51,225 nucleotides of DNA from Bacteroidota bacterium (GCA_016124755.1 WGNA01000025.1:1-51225), one strand, 5' to 3'; counted from the first letter of the stretch, positions 40,354 through 50,798 are shown. Made by a program: numbers and translations. Notes: generated from the sequence alone by a model not told the origin.

Positions 40354-42030
40354 TTACAATCCGTAAATCGTTTGCTCTTTCGGGTACGTTACCTCGAACC
40401 GGAAAACAAGTTTTTTCGATTCGCCTGGTTTTAATTTGATTTTCCAGGTGAGCATTCCGTTGGTTTCGTTGTGTTCCGCGCCGCTGGATTCCTCCAATTT
40501 TACAATTACTTTTTCATTCGTCGACATCGGAATCTGATCTTCAACATTTACCACAATTTCACTTTTTCCTTTATTCCGGATTTCAATTTCATACGTCGCG
40601 GTGTACACTTTATTTCCGCCAATAATTTTCGATTTGGTTTCCGATTTTAATCTCGTGCGTTTGGTGGAAACCGTAAAGTCGCGCCCCATCGCAAATTTCA
40701 TGGTGTCGGTTACCACGGTCGGATCAATCACTGTTCTTCCCACATACGTATTTCCGAAATAGATATTCGCATTTCCGATCAAAAGATCAAGACTTTCCCA
40801 ATCGGTAACATTTGCAATTACGAAGGCATCGTTGTCGAGTTTCGGAACAACATAATGTTCGAACGTGGCTTTTAGTTCGTGATTCGCTATCGACACAAAA
40901 TGCGATTTTCCATCGGATGGAATCTGGTATGGCAAACTGATTTCAAATTCTACCGAAGTGAAATTCTGAATACGCTGAGTGTAAGCCGCTGCAACATTTG
41001 CATCTTTCTCTACTGATGCAGGTGCTGCAAGTTCTTCCATATCATCTGATTGAGCACTGTAAAATGCGGGCTTTTTGAGTTCTAAATTTTTATGCTCAAT
41101 CTGTGCCTGATAATACGTGAGAAACCAGGTGGGCAAAACGGGCTTGGTGGAACTGCGCAACGGACTCGCATTCGACAAGGTGAGTTTTACATCTTTCCAA
41201 TCTTCTCCGGTGTATTGATAAATGGCACCTTTATAGGTTAGCTGAATCGGTTTGCCCGCCTCGGTAGCTTTTAAATCGTACCACGGACTCCACCCTGCAT
41301 TGGTTACGGCGTAATTTACCGAGAGCGTTCCGGTGGTTGGTTTTTCGGCATAAACCGTAACCACAATTTGATGTTTGGGAAGATTTATCTGCGGGTTTCG
41401 GGGAGTCGGACTGTAATTCTGAAGGTTGATGAGTCGTGCCCGCAGATCCGCTTCGAGTTTGGAAAGTTTGTACGATTTGGCCTGTAGTTCTACTTCTCTT
41501 CTGGCGATGTCGACCAACTGACTTTGCATGTACGCAACGCTTCCTTTTAATAATTCGAGCGAATCCACTTTGCCCTGACCTTTCATTAACGGGTGATTCA
41601 AAATCAGATTTCTTTCGGAGGTAAAAGCGTTTTGTTCCTGGTTGTATTGATACCGGATTCGCGAACACAACTGAAGCGAATCCTGAATTTCTTCTATCCT
41701 TTTGGTGATATGCGCCGGAATCTGATCAACTGAATTGGAAGATTCCTGTTGCGGATATTTGTACCGGTACTGCACATCCATTATGGTATAATCGCCGGTG
41801 CCCGAAGCCTGTATGCTTGCCTGATTGATAAATTGGGAAACCTCATCAAAAACGATCAGCCAGGTTCCTTTCTGAATGGAGATGTTTCCTTTTCTGTTTA
41901 CCTGTGCGCCCTGCGTAAACACTGTTACTTTGTCGATTTTGGAAGTGATGATTTTTTCGTCTTCCTGCGCCCGGACGATTAGGGAAAAGAAAATTCCGAA
42001 CAGCAGCATTGGTATATATTTCATATTCAT
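40354..42030 (-). CDS. DUF4139 / mucoidy-inhibitor-A-like exported protein
   Basis: A 558-residue protein starting at ATG 42030 (MNMKYIPMLLFGIFFSLIVRAQ, signal peptide cleaved before EDE). The N-terminal part (DKVTVFTQGAQVNRKGNISIQKGTWLIVFDEVSQFINQASIQASG) matches the DUF4140 N-terminal strand domain. A helical region (about 95-190) with coiled-coil character follows. Then comes DUF4139 (VNYAVTNAGWSPWYDLKA...YKGAIYQYTGEDWKDVKLTLSNASP...EIRNKGKSEIVVNVEDQIPMSTNEKVIV...WKIKLKPGESKKLVFRFEVTYPKE). Related proteins are named after MuiA, but a biochemical role is not established. The gene is divergent from the caspase-like gene with 128 bp between the starts. An earlier in-frame ATG at 42075 is less likely. 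Confidence 0.9.
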   Translation of the reverse strand: MNMKYIPMLLFGIFFSLIVRAQEDEKIITSKIDKVTVFTQGAQVNRKGNISIQKGTWLIVFDEVSQFINQASIQASGTGDYTIMDVQYRYKYPQQESSNSVDQIPAHITKRIEEIQDSLQLCSRIRYQYNQEQNAFTSERNLILNHPLMKGQGKVDSLELLKGSVAYMQSQLVDIARREVELQAKSYKLSKLEADLRARLINLQNYSPTPRNPQINLPKHQIVVTVYAEKPTTGTLSVNYAVTNAGWSPWYDLKATEAGKPIQLTYKGAIYQYTGEDWKDVKLTLSNASPLRSSTKPVLPTWFLTYYQAQIEHKNLELKKPAFYSAQSDDMEELAAPASVEKDANVAAAYTQRIQNFTSVEFEISLPYQIPSDGKSHFVSIANHELKATFEHYVVPKLDNDAFVIANVTDWESLDLLIGNANIYFGNTYVGRTVIDPTVVTDTMKFAMGRDFTVSTKRTRLKSETKSKIIGGNKVYTATYEIEIRNKGKSEIVVNVEDQIPMSTNEKVIVKLEESSGAEHNETNGMLTWKIKLKPGESKKLVFRFEVTYPKEQTIYGL

Positions 42031-42138
42031 TGTTTTGCTATCCGATACATCACAAGGAAAAGTGGTAAACAGCATTTACCGGAAAATTAACCAGCGGTAT
42101 GTTTTGTCTAACAAGCGAGAATTTTACTTCGGCAACTG

Positions 42139-42146
42139 TACTTTTG
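42139..42146 (+). promoter_or_regulatory. Candidate -7 box for the caspase-like gene
   Basis: TACTTTTG matches TAnnTTTG, 12 bases before ATG 42159. There is no good -33 element at 19-20 bp. This supports 42159 rather than the upstream ATG at 42099 as the start. Confidence 0.35.
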
Positions 42147-42158
42147 ATTACCACTATT

Positions 42159-44705
42159 ATGAGACTGAAAACACGATTCCTGTTCTTCTTTTTTCTCGTT
42201 TCTCTTTGTACTAACGGGCTTATTGCGCATGAAACCGGCATTACATTATCGTATAAAAAGGCATTGTTAATTGGTGTTTCGCATTATCAGGATTCGATGT
42301 GGAATGTGATCGGTTCTACGCGCGATCTGGATTCCATTCAATATGCTCTTCTTAAAAACGGATTTAAAAATTCGGATGTCGAGAAACTCACCGATTCGAT
42401 GGCGACCTACGCCGGAGTAAAAAATGCCTTTCTGCGGTTGTTGCAAAATGCGAAAGAAGGAGATGTGATTTACATTCATTTTTCGGGGCACGGACGGCAA
42501 TTAGAAGATGATATTCATTACGCCGATGCCGATCGTCAGCTTGCAATTACCAACGGTGATGAAACGGATGGTTTTGATGAAGCGCTTGTATTGTATGATG
42601 CGAAATTGCGAATAAAAGATGCTTCCGATCCGGGGTATTTAACCGACGATGAATTCGGTTGGTGGCTGCAGCTTTTACTCGATAAAGTTGGGATTACCGG
42701 ACAGGTTGTGGTGAGTTTAGACGCATCTCATTCGGGTCCAGATGAATTAATTTTAAACGCGAATCATACAGCTCCGGTTTCGGCAAGAGGCGGATTTGTG
42801 GAGGAGATAAACAATCAGAAAACGTATGCGACTAATCTCGTTTTGTATTCGGCGTGTCTCAGCAACGAGATTTCGTATGAATACGATAGCTTGGGCACAT
42901 GGACGTATGCCTTTATTCACGCATTGGGCAAAACCCGGGAACAAACCACCGGAGATTTGCAGACGGAAATAGAGCATATTTATCGGGCTAAGAAATTTAA
43001 TTCAACTCCCACAGCAACCGGGGAAATGATGAGTCCGTTGTTCGAAAGATCCGGAATTGCCGTACCGCATCAGCAGTTTAATACAAAAAATTCGAAGGCG
43101 GATTTTTATGTAATCAGTATTGGAATTGGTAATTATAAAATTAAAGGATATGGCAATTTGCTTTTTAATAATTGCGTGTCGGATGCCGTGGGATTTACGG
43201 ATGTAATTCACAAACAATATGTGCGGTATCATCAAAACGACAGCAATCATTATTATTCGCAGGTTTTATTGAATGAGAATGCAACGCTTTCCGGTATTAA
43301 AAAAGCAATCAACGAGGTAATTAATAAAGCGAAGAAAGAAGATTATTTCTTCTTTAATTTTTCCGGATTTACGTATGCGATCACCGATTCTGTGCGAAAA
43401 GGAGAGATCATTTTTGTTCCTTTTATTGATGGTGATTTTTATCCCGGAAAGTCGAATAGCGATACACTCGGAATGAGTTTAAAGCAATTAAAGGATTTGA
43501 TGACTTTTATTCCGTGTAAAAATCAATTGCTCGTTTCGGAAGCCGGTTTGTCGGGAGATTTTACCCGGCAATTTACCAAGGCGATGATTGAAACCAGTGC
43601 TTCCATTCAGGAATTGGAAAAGCGAAACCGCGTGATTATGGTGCCGAGGGATTACGGAAAAGACAATTTTATGTGCAACGATCAGCTCGTGGCTTCCGGT
43701 CCGATAAACTATTATTTACGCTATTACGGAAACCGGAATTATTTGTTAAATATTTTTTCGGATGATGCGAAAGTGCGTCAGAAAGCAGCGTATGATATTC
43801 TGAGAATTGAAAATACCTGTGGTTTTACTGAACCGTATTCCGAAATATATTTTGAACGCGACCTGATTGAAAATCTGCAGTTTTATATTCAGTCGGATGA
43901 ATTGAATCGCGGCGGTAAATCCAAATCTACCGGAATGAATAATGAGACACTTCATGTCGGTAGGAAATACGCAGTGGTAATTGCAACCGGGAATTTTGAA
44001 GCCGAAGGAAATGAGTGGAAGAATCTCAACAATCCGATTGATGACGGGAAGGAAGTTGCACGTTTGTTACAAGCTAATTTCGGCTACGAGGTTGAATTAT
44101 TAATTGATCCGACTGCCGATACTATTTTTCAGGTGCTGGATTCGCTATCGAAAACGCTGAAGGAAAATGATCAGTTTGTTTGTTTTATTGCCGGTCATGG
44201 TGATTATGATCCCAAATTTTTTGATGATGGTTTTTTAGTTTTACGCAATTCACTTTCGTTAAAAAAGGATCCGTATCGCAGAACTTATTTGCCTTTTACA
44301 TTATTGGGAAACATCATCGATAATTTGCCGTGTAACCAGGTGATGTTGATGGTGGATATTTGTTTTGGCGGGGCTTTCGATCAGAAATTGGTTAAAGGCG
44401 AACGATCCAAAACGCCATCGTATAATGATGTGGAAACGGCGATGATGATTTCGGAAAAGATGAATAAACGAACGCGGATTGTTCTGGCGTCCGGAAGTTT
44501 AAATACAGTTCCGGATGGTTACCGCGGAAAACATTCTCCGTTTGCCGCCAAACTGATTTCTGCTTTAGAATCGAAAGGCGGCGATCGCGGTGTAATTCTA
44601 TCAACTCAATTGTATGAAAGTGTTCAATGGCTGCCGTCTAAACCATTTTTGGGTGAACTTTTCGGGAACGAAAGCGGCGCGGAGTTTTTGTTGATCGCGG
44701 AATGA
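42159..44705 (+). CDS. Exported protein with three caspase-like (C14) domains, only the third with an intact dyad
   Basis: An 848-residue protein with a signal peptide (MRLKTRFLFFFFLVSLCTNGLIA). Three caspase/metacaspase-like p20 domains follow. Domain 1 starts KALLIGVSHYQDS and keeps HFSGHG (His111), but its Cys motif reads LDASHSG, a Ser at 190 instead of Cys (codon TCT). Domain 2 starts DFYVISIGIGNYK, has SGFT in place of SGHG (Phe404), and EAGLSGD in place of DACHSGD, so both catalytic residues are lost. Domain 3 starts KYAVVIATGNFEAEG and has AGHGDYD (His680) and VDICFGGAFD (Cys735), the complete dyad. The predicted activity is a periplasmic or surface cysteine protease, probably Arg/Lys- or Asp-directed but not determinable here. 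There is no T9SS tail. The gene is divergent from the DUF4139 gene. Confidence 0.88.
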   Translation: MRLKTRFLFFFFLVSLCTNGLIAHETGITLSYKKALLIGVSHYQDSMWNVIGSTRDLDSIQYALLKNGFKNSDVEKLTDSMATYAGVKNAFLRLLQNAKEGDVIYIHFSGHGRQLEDDIHYADADRQLAITNGDETDGFDEALVLYDAKLRIKDASDPGYLTDDEFGWWLQLLLDKVGITGQVVVSLDASHSGPDELILNANHTAPVSARGGFVEEINNQKTYATNLVLYSACLSNEISYEYDSLGTWTYAFIHALGKTREQTTGDLQTEIEHIYRAKKFNSTPTATGEMMSPLFERSGIAVPHQQFNTKNSKADFYVISIGIGNYKIKGYGNLLFNNCVSDAVGFTDVIHKQYVRYHQNDSNHYYSQVLLNENATLSGIKKAINEVINKAKKEDYFFFNFSGFTYAITDSVRKGEIIFVPFIDGDFYPGKSNSDTLGMSLKQLKDLMTFIPCKNQLLVSEAGLSGDFTRQFTKAMIETSASIQELEKRNRVIMVPRDYGKDNFMCNDQLVASGPINYYLRYYGNRNYLLNIFSDDAKVRQKAAYDILRIENTCGFTEPYSEIYFERDLIENLQFYIQSDELNRGGKSKSTGMNNETLHVGRKYAVVIATGNFEAEGNEWKNLNNPIDDGKEVARLLQANFGYEVELLIDPTADTIFQVLDSLSKTLKENDQFVCFIAGHGDYDPKFFDDGFLVLRNSLSLKKDPYRRTYLPFTLLGNIIDNLPCNQVMLMVDICFGGAFDQKLVKGERSKTPSYNDVETAMMISEKMNKRTRIVLASGSLNTVPDGYRGKHSPFAAKLISALESKGGDRGVILSTQLYESVQWLPSKPFLGELFGNESGAEFLLIAE

Positions 44706-45224
44706 AAACGAAAAGACAAAAACGAAAAACGAAAATCGAAGATCGATCCGCCTACGCCTATCGGCTTTCGCTTGCGCCGTAGCTTTCTCTTACGCCGTAG
44801 CTTCAGCGAAGGAACACAGCGAAGGAGCATGGCGGACGTGACTCTGCGAAAAACTTTGCGTGACTTTGCGGCTAAATAAAAGTACGATTTAAGGGGTACG
44901 ATTTACGAACGGGGCAACCAAAGTAGAAAAGCGAAAATTGAAAAATGAAAATCGATCCGCCTTCGCAATTGCTGGCGCAATAGCTTCGGCGGATAAAGAA
45001 CTGCGTGACTCTGCGAACAACTTTGCGTGACTTTGCGGTTAAACACAAGTACGATTTTAGAGATACGATTGACGAATGGGGCAACCAAAGTAGAAAAGCG
45101 AATATTGAAAAATGAAAATCGATCCGCCTTCGCAAATGCTGGCGCAATGGCTTTCTCTTACTCCGTAGCTTCAGCGAAGGAGCACGGCGGATAATAACCC
45201 AAAGTGAATAATTAAATTCATTTA
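44706..45224. repeat. Repeat field: GGCGGAC/GCTTCAGCGAAGG and CTTTGCGTGACTTTGCGG families
   Basis: A GAAAACGAAAAGACAAAAACG purine tract opens the region. A GATCCGCCTACGCC ... GGCGGACG element follows at 44742-44836, with GCTTCGCTTGCGC-, TTTCTCTTACGCC- and GCTTCAGCGAAGG-type modules. CTTTGCGTGACTTTGCGG copies are at 44853-44870 and 45021-45038, each in a direct repeat of about 165-170 bp containing AAGTACGATTT, GGGGCAACCAAAGTAGAAAAGCG and ATCGATCCGCCTTCGCAA. A final GCTTCAGCGAAGGAGCACGGCGG piece ends at 45192. No gene is seen. Confidence 0.8.
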
Positions 45225-45764
45225 TTAATCATTGTTCATTTTTTTTCGGATTTCATCCATTCGTTTTGCTGTTTCAATACCGTGAATGGGCAGTCCGGGC
45301 AAATTTACCGGATCGAGAAGACCGACCTGAACCAGCACACTAGCCTGATCCCAATAAATATGTTCGTGGGTGACTTTGCCATTTTCGAAACCGACAATTA
45401 CCACCAACGGAATTTCGACGCGTTTGCCGGTAGGCGGAATGTTGGGGAGCATCCAGCCAACTTCAGTGGTGTGTGTGAATTTGAAAATAATTTCATCCAC
45501 CAACTGGTTCTGATCGATGGTTTGTGAAACGGGCACCATCTCGAGATCCGGCGGAAAGAATTTATTAAATGGAATTAAATTTCCATAAAATGCTTTTACT
45601 CCTTCTTTGCCAATTCCACCGATCATTGTCGGAATATTATTGAGATGAGGGTTGTCGGTCATGGTAGCCAGCGTTGTTTCAAGATCACCCCGGATTTCAG
45701 CGTCGATGTGCTTCTGAAATTGTTCGGTTATAGCAGTCTGTTCTGGTGTTAAAATTTTCTTCAT
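45225..45764 (-). CDS. NTF2-like / SnoaL-type polyketide-cyclase-fold protein
   Basis: A 179-residue soluble protein with the NTF2-like cone fold pattern. A helical start (EQTAITEQFQKHIDAEIRGDLETTLATMTDNPHLNNIPTMIGG) is followed by helix GKEGVKAFYGNLIPFNKFFPPDLEMVPVSQTI. Long strands come next (QLVDEIIFKFTHTTEVGWMLPNIPPTGKRVEIPLVVIVGFENGKVTHEHIYWDQASVLVQVGLL). That matches SnoaL-type ester-cyclase-like proteins, in which an Asp/His pair lines the pocket (EHIYWDQAS). No substrate can be inferred. It is a single gene between repeat DNA and the giant exported protein; the gap 45765-45971 holds nothing beyond a small TTAAAAG...CTTTTAA hairpin at about 45929. Confidence 0.8.
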   Translation of the reverse strand: MKKILTPEQTAITEQFQKHIDAEIRGDLETTLATMTDNPHLNNIPTMIGGIGKEGVKAFYGNLIPFNKFFPPDLEMVPVSQTIDQNQLVDEIIFKFTHTTEVGWMLPNIPPTGKRVEIPLVVIVGFENGKVTHEHIYWDQASVLVQVGLLDPVNLPGLPIHGIETAKRMDEIRKKMNND

Positions 45765-45971
45765 TTATTATTTTTTGGTTGGTCAAGTTATAGAAAAGAT
45801 TACGAAACCAAGAATTGACTTTTGAAATTTCGGTGTCGGATGACATGCAGACAGATAAAAAAAATTGTCATTCGAACAACACGAGATCGCCATATTGTTG
45901 AGTATCCGGAATGTGAATGGTGAAAATTAAAAGGCATCTTTTAATTTAGACCTCAAACCCGAAACCATTGA

Positions 45972-48900
45972 ATGAGGACAACCTGTAAACTCGCTTTAGT
46001 TGGTTTGATGTTGCCGCTTTTTCCAAAGGCGCAAGCTCCGTCGAATGATGATTGCAGTTCAGCTTTTATTTTTAATATCGGCAACAACGGATTTGATACC
46101 GGAGTGTTTGTGTCTCCGTACTTTGATGTAACTGAAGCGAGTCGCGAAACCGGAGAAATTTGTTCCCCGGAACTTTCTGATTATGGCAATTGTGAGAAAA
46201 CGATCTGGTTCAAATTTTATATCGGTACAACCCGTAATGTCAATGTTTCATTAATTCAAAAAGATAGTTCAATTCCGGAAATATTCGCTGGTTTTAACAT
46301 CTACAAAGTTGGTGATTGTTCTTATAATGGTAGCAATTTGTATGATAAGCTAATTCCGATAAACAAGTTTGGCTTGTCGGGAAATTTGTGTACCGAAGGT
46401 GGTTGGTTTCTGGTTCAGGCGGGATTCAAGAATAAAGCAAAAGGCAGTGTTCAATTGAAATTATCCATTAATCAATCGGAGGGAGACACTTATGATCGAA
46501 TTAATTCTCCCTTTTTAATTAAGTCAGGTTACGGTTCTGATTTTTTATCCCTTAATGCTTGCAATAGTATGGAAACAGAGGAATTAAGTTCATCGCTACC
46601 GGTCGGATTTGACTTTTCTGTTTGGGTGCAGTTTGTCGCTAAATCCGGGGAAACATATCATTATCTGAAGTCTCCGGATATCAAAACATTTTATTATAAA
46701 ATCTTTAAAGGAAAGCCTGATAAAACAGAAATCGGTAGTTCAAATTACAGTAAACACAGCACGGGAGATACTTTATATTTTGATAATAATGCGTGTAAAC
46801 CTTTGGCATCGAATGATACATTTTACCTTTTGGTGGTGTATGAACAATTGCAAAACCAGTTAACGCTGAAATATCAGTCATCTACTGCACAGAACCTGCC
46901 GTATCAGATGTATAACAGCTCGGTGTCGCCTAAGGTGATTGATTTGCCAACATACACGTATCAGCAGTCTGACTTGCAATTTGGTTGTGATTCAAAACTG
47001 AGTTTAAACCATTGTTCCGGTAATTTGCCGGATTATTATCTGGATCCGGATTCAAAGGATACCTTTCAATATACGTCTTATCTGGTTTTAAATATTGGGG
47101 TGAATTGCGTATTGGAATTGAACAGTGTTAATGTTTTATTAAATGCTTTGTACAGCGGTGATCTACGCAATACCTGCAATTTAATTCCGGTTGATTTGGT
47201 GAGATCAAGACAATATAATCCGGCAAGATTTTGTGTCGGCAAGGGAACTTATACATTAATTATTACTTCATCGAACGCGAATGTTAAAGAGTTGAATTAC
47301 GGTGTTAATGTGAAGAGCTCGCTTTTTACAGCCCCACGCCACGCAACTATTATAGATCCGGAAGTTCTTCCCGATTTTAATCCGAATTCCAATAAACAAA
47401 TCAAAAGTGACACACTTCCTTTTTCATCAAAACAGATAGTTTATATTGATGGAGTTAAAATAGAAGGACGTTTATCTTTTAAAGAAATTAAATATACGAA
47501 AGCCGGAAGTTCAACCATTTATCCGAAGGGAGCCAATTTTTATTTATTCAAAGGGCGTGCTTCACAGAATACGGCAAAAAAGATTGCGGAACTGGATTAC
47601 TCCCGAACTTATTCCTCTTTTGGTTTGTCATCTTCATGGTTTGGAGGTTCTTTGCAATGCTTTATTCTGGAACAGGGATATTATACGTTTGTATTTGTTG
47701 GAAAGGAAGATACCATTCCGTGCAATCAGGATTTGTACTTTTTAGGAATTCAGGGTCATCCTATTTGTACGGTAAACAATGTTGAGCCTCAATTAGCAAT
47801 GGCTGTTAACAACAACAAAAATATTCTGGAAATAGCAACGGAAACGGCTCCATCCGAATTTGAGGTTCAACTGGATGTTTGCAGGGATTGCATGACTCAA
47901 AACCTTACCTCACCTGCCATAGGATGCAACCTTCCTCATTCTATGGAATCTGTTGTGTACAGGTATTACACTTTTTCACTTGGGAGGAATATAACTTTTT
48001 CGCCCGAAAAAGGGATAGTTCTGTACAATGGCGACTGTTCAAAAAATCCGGGTCTGGTTTACGACACATCGAATATTATAGCACTATGTGAAAATGGTGA
48101 TTTTTTTAATTTAGAAGGAGGAAGGGTTTATACGCTTTTATATCCGGATAAAATTTCAATGAACCAATCGAAACCGGTATTATATTTTTACGATTTACAT
48201 AAAACCAACAACGATTTTATTTCTCAGTCATACGATCTCGGAACCATTAAGCATAATACCACAACAATATCGGATTCGTCGTGGAAAACCGTTCACAGTA
48301 ACGGGTTGCCTGGTGAACTTCCTTTTGTGAATAAGGATGTTTATATGGAAGCGGATACTACTTTAATCAGATATCCGGAAAAGGCAAATACAAAATTCGG
48401 CTTATATGGACCTAAAACCTGTTGGTTTACTTTCAGGACAGAAGGAATTAACCAATTAGTTATATCTAATATCGGGCTGCAAAGTAACAGTTCTTCCAAC
48501 GTAATTCTTTATAAATACCATGGCAGGGAAGAAACTGATTTTGCCGGATTGCTCGCAAACGGTTTTGACACTTCATCTGCATTGTTTGAAAGGGTTTTGG
48601 CTACATCTACCTCCCGCAATTTGAAACTGAATATCGAAAATGGAATTTGTTCAGATAGCCGTTATTTTATCTGCCTTGTTAATTATGCCCGACCGTTGGA
48701 ATGCTATCAACTAAAAATAGAAGGTGTAAATTCGAAATACAGTAATGAAGGAGATTGGTGTCGTAACGCAGAACATTTAAAAATTGATTCTTTCGGGACG
48801 TATAAACTGTCCACTAGCAATAGGTGTCACACATACGGCAACTCACCGTTTGAAGAAAATGATCCACCAAGCCGGTTCAATATTACTTCCTGGTTTTCTT

Positions 48901-50798
48901 TTACAATCGACAGCATTGAGTCGTTTGATCTCACAATTAAGGAAAAGTCGGGAGCAAATCATTTTAATTTGTTTGCCGGAAATTGTTCCGCACTCACACC
49001 GGTTACAGGCAACGGAGAAAGTAAGGCTTATTTTACGCTTACATGCATGGGAAGGGGAACCTATTATATTCAATCTTTTAATGAGACTTCTTCATTTGAA
49101 AAAGTAATTTCCTATGAGATTGCTGTAAAACCCAGTCAATCGTTATCGTGTAAACCCTTTGATTTTATAAATCCCTTAGCGAATTATTCTTTTACGGGAG
49201 GATGCCATACGGAAGATACGATCTGGCTGAATAATCGCTCTACGAATGGAGACGATATCATATACCAGTGGTTTGTGAACGACAGCCTGATTTCAACGAA
49301 ACGAAATACATACTTTACCCGGAATGATGGATTTGTACAAGATCATAATTCCATTAAATTAATAGTAAAGAATGGCATTACGATGTTAGCTGACACGCTC
49401 CTTAAATCGTATATCCGTGATACCCGTATTTATAAATTTAAGCTCAGCGGAACCGATTCGGCTTTTTGTTTTGAGACATCTAAGTTTTATGCAATCACGG
49501 ATTTTCCGAATAAGCTGAATTACGAGTGGTCTGAATTCCGTTTCGACGAACCTGTGAGATCAGAATATCTTAAATATACAGATACGCTAATTAAGTATCC
49601 GTCGACTCCTTTTATGAATTATCTTCATGCATACAGCGAAAACTGTAATTTTTACGATTCAATACAACCCGGTTATATTAAAACATTGCATCGTTACCAA
49701 GACACAATTCTGTGCGAAGAAGAAGTCTTAACTTTGGCTCAGTCAGACGATGTGTATTCGGCCGACAATCATTATTTTTCATCAGGTGAAGTCTATGAAT
49801 TAAACCAGGCAGGAAATCACATTATCCAGTTTAAAGTTGGTGATTATTGTTATTATCAGGACACAATTGATGTGAGTTATGATTACGGAAAACGATTGAT
49901 ATGGGAATTTCAGGAAGTTTATGCCTGCAATCAGGATACGGTGCATTTGAAGTACTCGGGAATTGAACAACCCAAATCATACACTTGGAATTCCGGAGAT
50001 ACAACTGCTGAAATTGTGGTTAATGCAATTGGTAATTATAATTTAAAGGGAGATTTCAGCCGATGCAGAAAGTTGGATTATACGTTTGTTGTTAAATTAG
50101 AAAGTATTGATACAAATCGATTGGAGGATCAGGTTGTGTGTCGGTTTGATTCAGTTAAACTGGTGAATCCATATTCTTCTTTTAAGGTGATTAATAGAAC
50201 ACCGGAGATTAATTCCTTCATAGTGGAAGATAGCTTTTTATACGAATTGGAATTAAAAAGAGATCGTTGTCATTTTGCGGATTCTGCATTTTATCATTTA
50301 TATCCGATTCTGGGTAAAACCATCGATTCTATCTATTGTGATAGTCTGGAGTTTTTTGATATTAAACTAGACGGAAGGCCTGCCGAAAGTTGGTTTTGGT
50401 GGAATGCAAATATTGAATCGAGATACCTGAATGTCGGAGATTACGGAACGTATTCCGTTGCCAGAATTAATGAATTTAATTGCAGAGACACGATGGTTTA
50501 TAATGTAAAGAATGGTTGTCCGTATCTGGTGTATGTACCCGAGGCATTCTCTCCAGGAATAAGCAATGGTTTGAATGATGGATTTGCTCCGGTAATTATT
50601 AGTGAATATGAAAAATTTGAAATGCAGATTTTCAATCGATGGGGAGAGAAAATATTTTATACGAATAGAAGTGAAAGCTGGAACGGATATTACTCTGGTT
50701 ATTTGTGTCCGGCCGGATTTTATGCCTACACGATCACGGTTTATCAATCTGATGGTTCGAAGAAATATTATCGGGGTACAGTTTTGCTGATGAGGTAG
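45972..50798 (+). CDS. Giant T9SS-exported protein with type B (gliding-associated) C-terminal domain
   Basis: A 1608-residue protein. The signal peptide is MRTTCKLALVGLMLPLFPKAQA, followed by APSNDDCSSAFIF, the NDDC...A opening seen in many Bacteroidota surface proteins. The body is a series of beta-rich domains with paired Cys residues (for example CARPLECYQLKIEG-like and DWCRNAEHLKIDSFGTYKLS), partly resembling pre-peptidase C-terminal domains. It contains PKD/Ig-like segments near 1080-1160 (YQWFVNDSLISTKRNTYF). The last 90 residues (YVPEAFSPGISNGLNDGFAPVIISEYEKFEMQIFNRWGEKIFYTNRSESWNGYYSGYLCPAGFYAYTITV) form a type B sorting domain, so export by T9SS and surface display is expected. An adhesin or surface-layer role is likely, but no ligand can be named. 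Confidence 0.9.
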   Translation: MRTTCKLALVGLMLPLFPKAQAPSNDDCSSAFIFNIGNNGFDTGVFVSPYFDVTEASRETGEICSPELSDYGNCEKTIWFKFYIGTTRNVNVSLIQKDSSIPEIFAGFNIYKVGDCSYNGSNLYDKLIPINKFGLSGNLCTEGGWFLVQAGFKNKAKGSVQLKLSINQSEGDTYDRINSPFLIKSGYGSDFLSLNACNSMETEELSSSLPVGFDFSVWVQFVAKSGETYHYLKSPDIKTFYYKIFKGKPDKTEIGSSNYSKHSTGDTLYFDNNACKPLASNDTFYLLVVYEQLQNQLTLKYQSSTAQNLPYQMYNSSVSPKVIDLPTYTYQQSDLQFGCDSKLSLNHCSGNLPDYYLDPDSKDTFQYTSYLVLNIGVNCVLELNSVNVLLNALYSGDLRNTCNLIPVDLVRSRQYNPARFCVGKGTYTLIITSSNANVKELNYGVNVKSSLFTAPRHATIIDPEVLPDFNPNSNKQIKSDTLPFSSKQIVYIDGVKIEGRLSFKEIKYTKAGSSTIYPKGANFYLFKGRASQNTAKKIAELDYSRTYSSFGLSSSWFGGSLQCFILEQGYYTFVFVGKEDTIPCNQDLYFLGIQGHPICTVNNVEPQLAMAVNNNKNILEIATETAPSEFEVQLDVCRDCMTQNLTSPAIGCNLPHSMESVVYRYYTFSLGRNITFSPEKGIVLYNGDCSKNPGLVYDTSNIIALCENGDFFNLEGGRVYTLLYPDKISMNQSKPVLYFYDLHKTNNDFISQSYDLGTIKHNTTTISDSSWKTVHSNGLPGELPFVNKDVYMEADTTLIRYPEKANTKFGLYGPKTCWFTFRTEGINQLVISNIGLQSNSSSNVILYKYHGREETDFAGLLANGFDTSSALFERVLATSTSRNLKLNIENGICSDSRYFICLVNYARPLECYQLKIEGVNSKYSNEGDWCRNAEHLKIDSFGTYKLSTSNRCHTYGNSPFEENDPPSRFNITSWFSFTIDSIESFDLTIKEKSGANHFNLFAGNCSALTPVTGNGESKAYFTLTCMGRGTYYIQSFNETSSFEKVISYEIAVKPSQSLSCKPFDFINPLANYSFTGGCHTEDTIWLNNRSTNGDDIIYQWFVNDSLISTKRNTYFTRNDGFVQDHNSIKLIVKNGITMLADTLLKSYIRDTRIYKFKLSGTDSAFCFETSKFYAITDFPNKLNYEWSEFRFDEPVRSEYLKYTDTLIKYPSTPFMNYLHAYSENCNFYDSIQPGYIKTLHRYQDTILCEEEVLTLAQSDDVYSADNHYFSSGEVYELNQAGNHIIQFKVGDYCYYQDTIDVSYDYGKRLIWEFQEVYACNQDTVHLKYSGIEQPKSYTWNSGDTTAEIVVNAIGNYNLKGDFSRCRKLDYTFVVKLESIDTNRLEDQVVCRFDSVKLVNPYSSFKVINRTPEINSFIVEDSFLYELELKRDRCHFADSAFYHLYPILGKTIDSIYCDSLEFFDIKLDGRPAESWFWWNANIESRYLNVGDYGTYSVARINEFNCRDTMVYNVKNGCPYLVYVPEAFSPGISNGLNDGFAPVIISEYEKFEMQIFNRWGEKIFYTNRSESWNGYYSGYLCPAGFYAYTITVYQSDGSKKYYRGTVLLMR

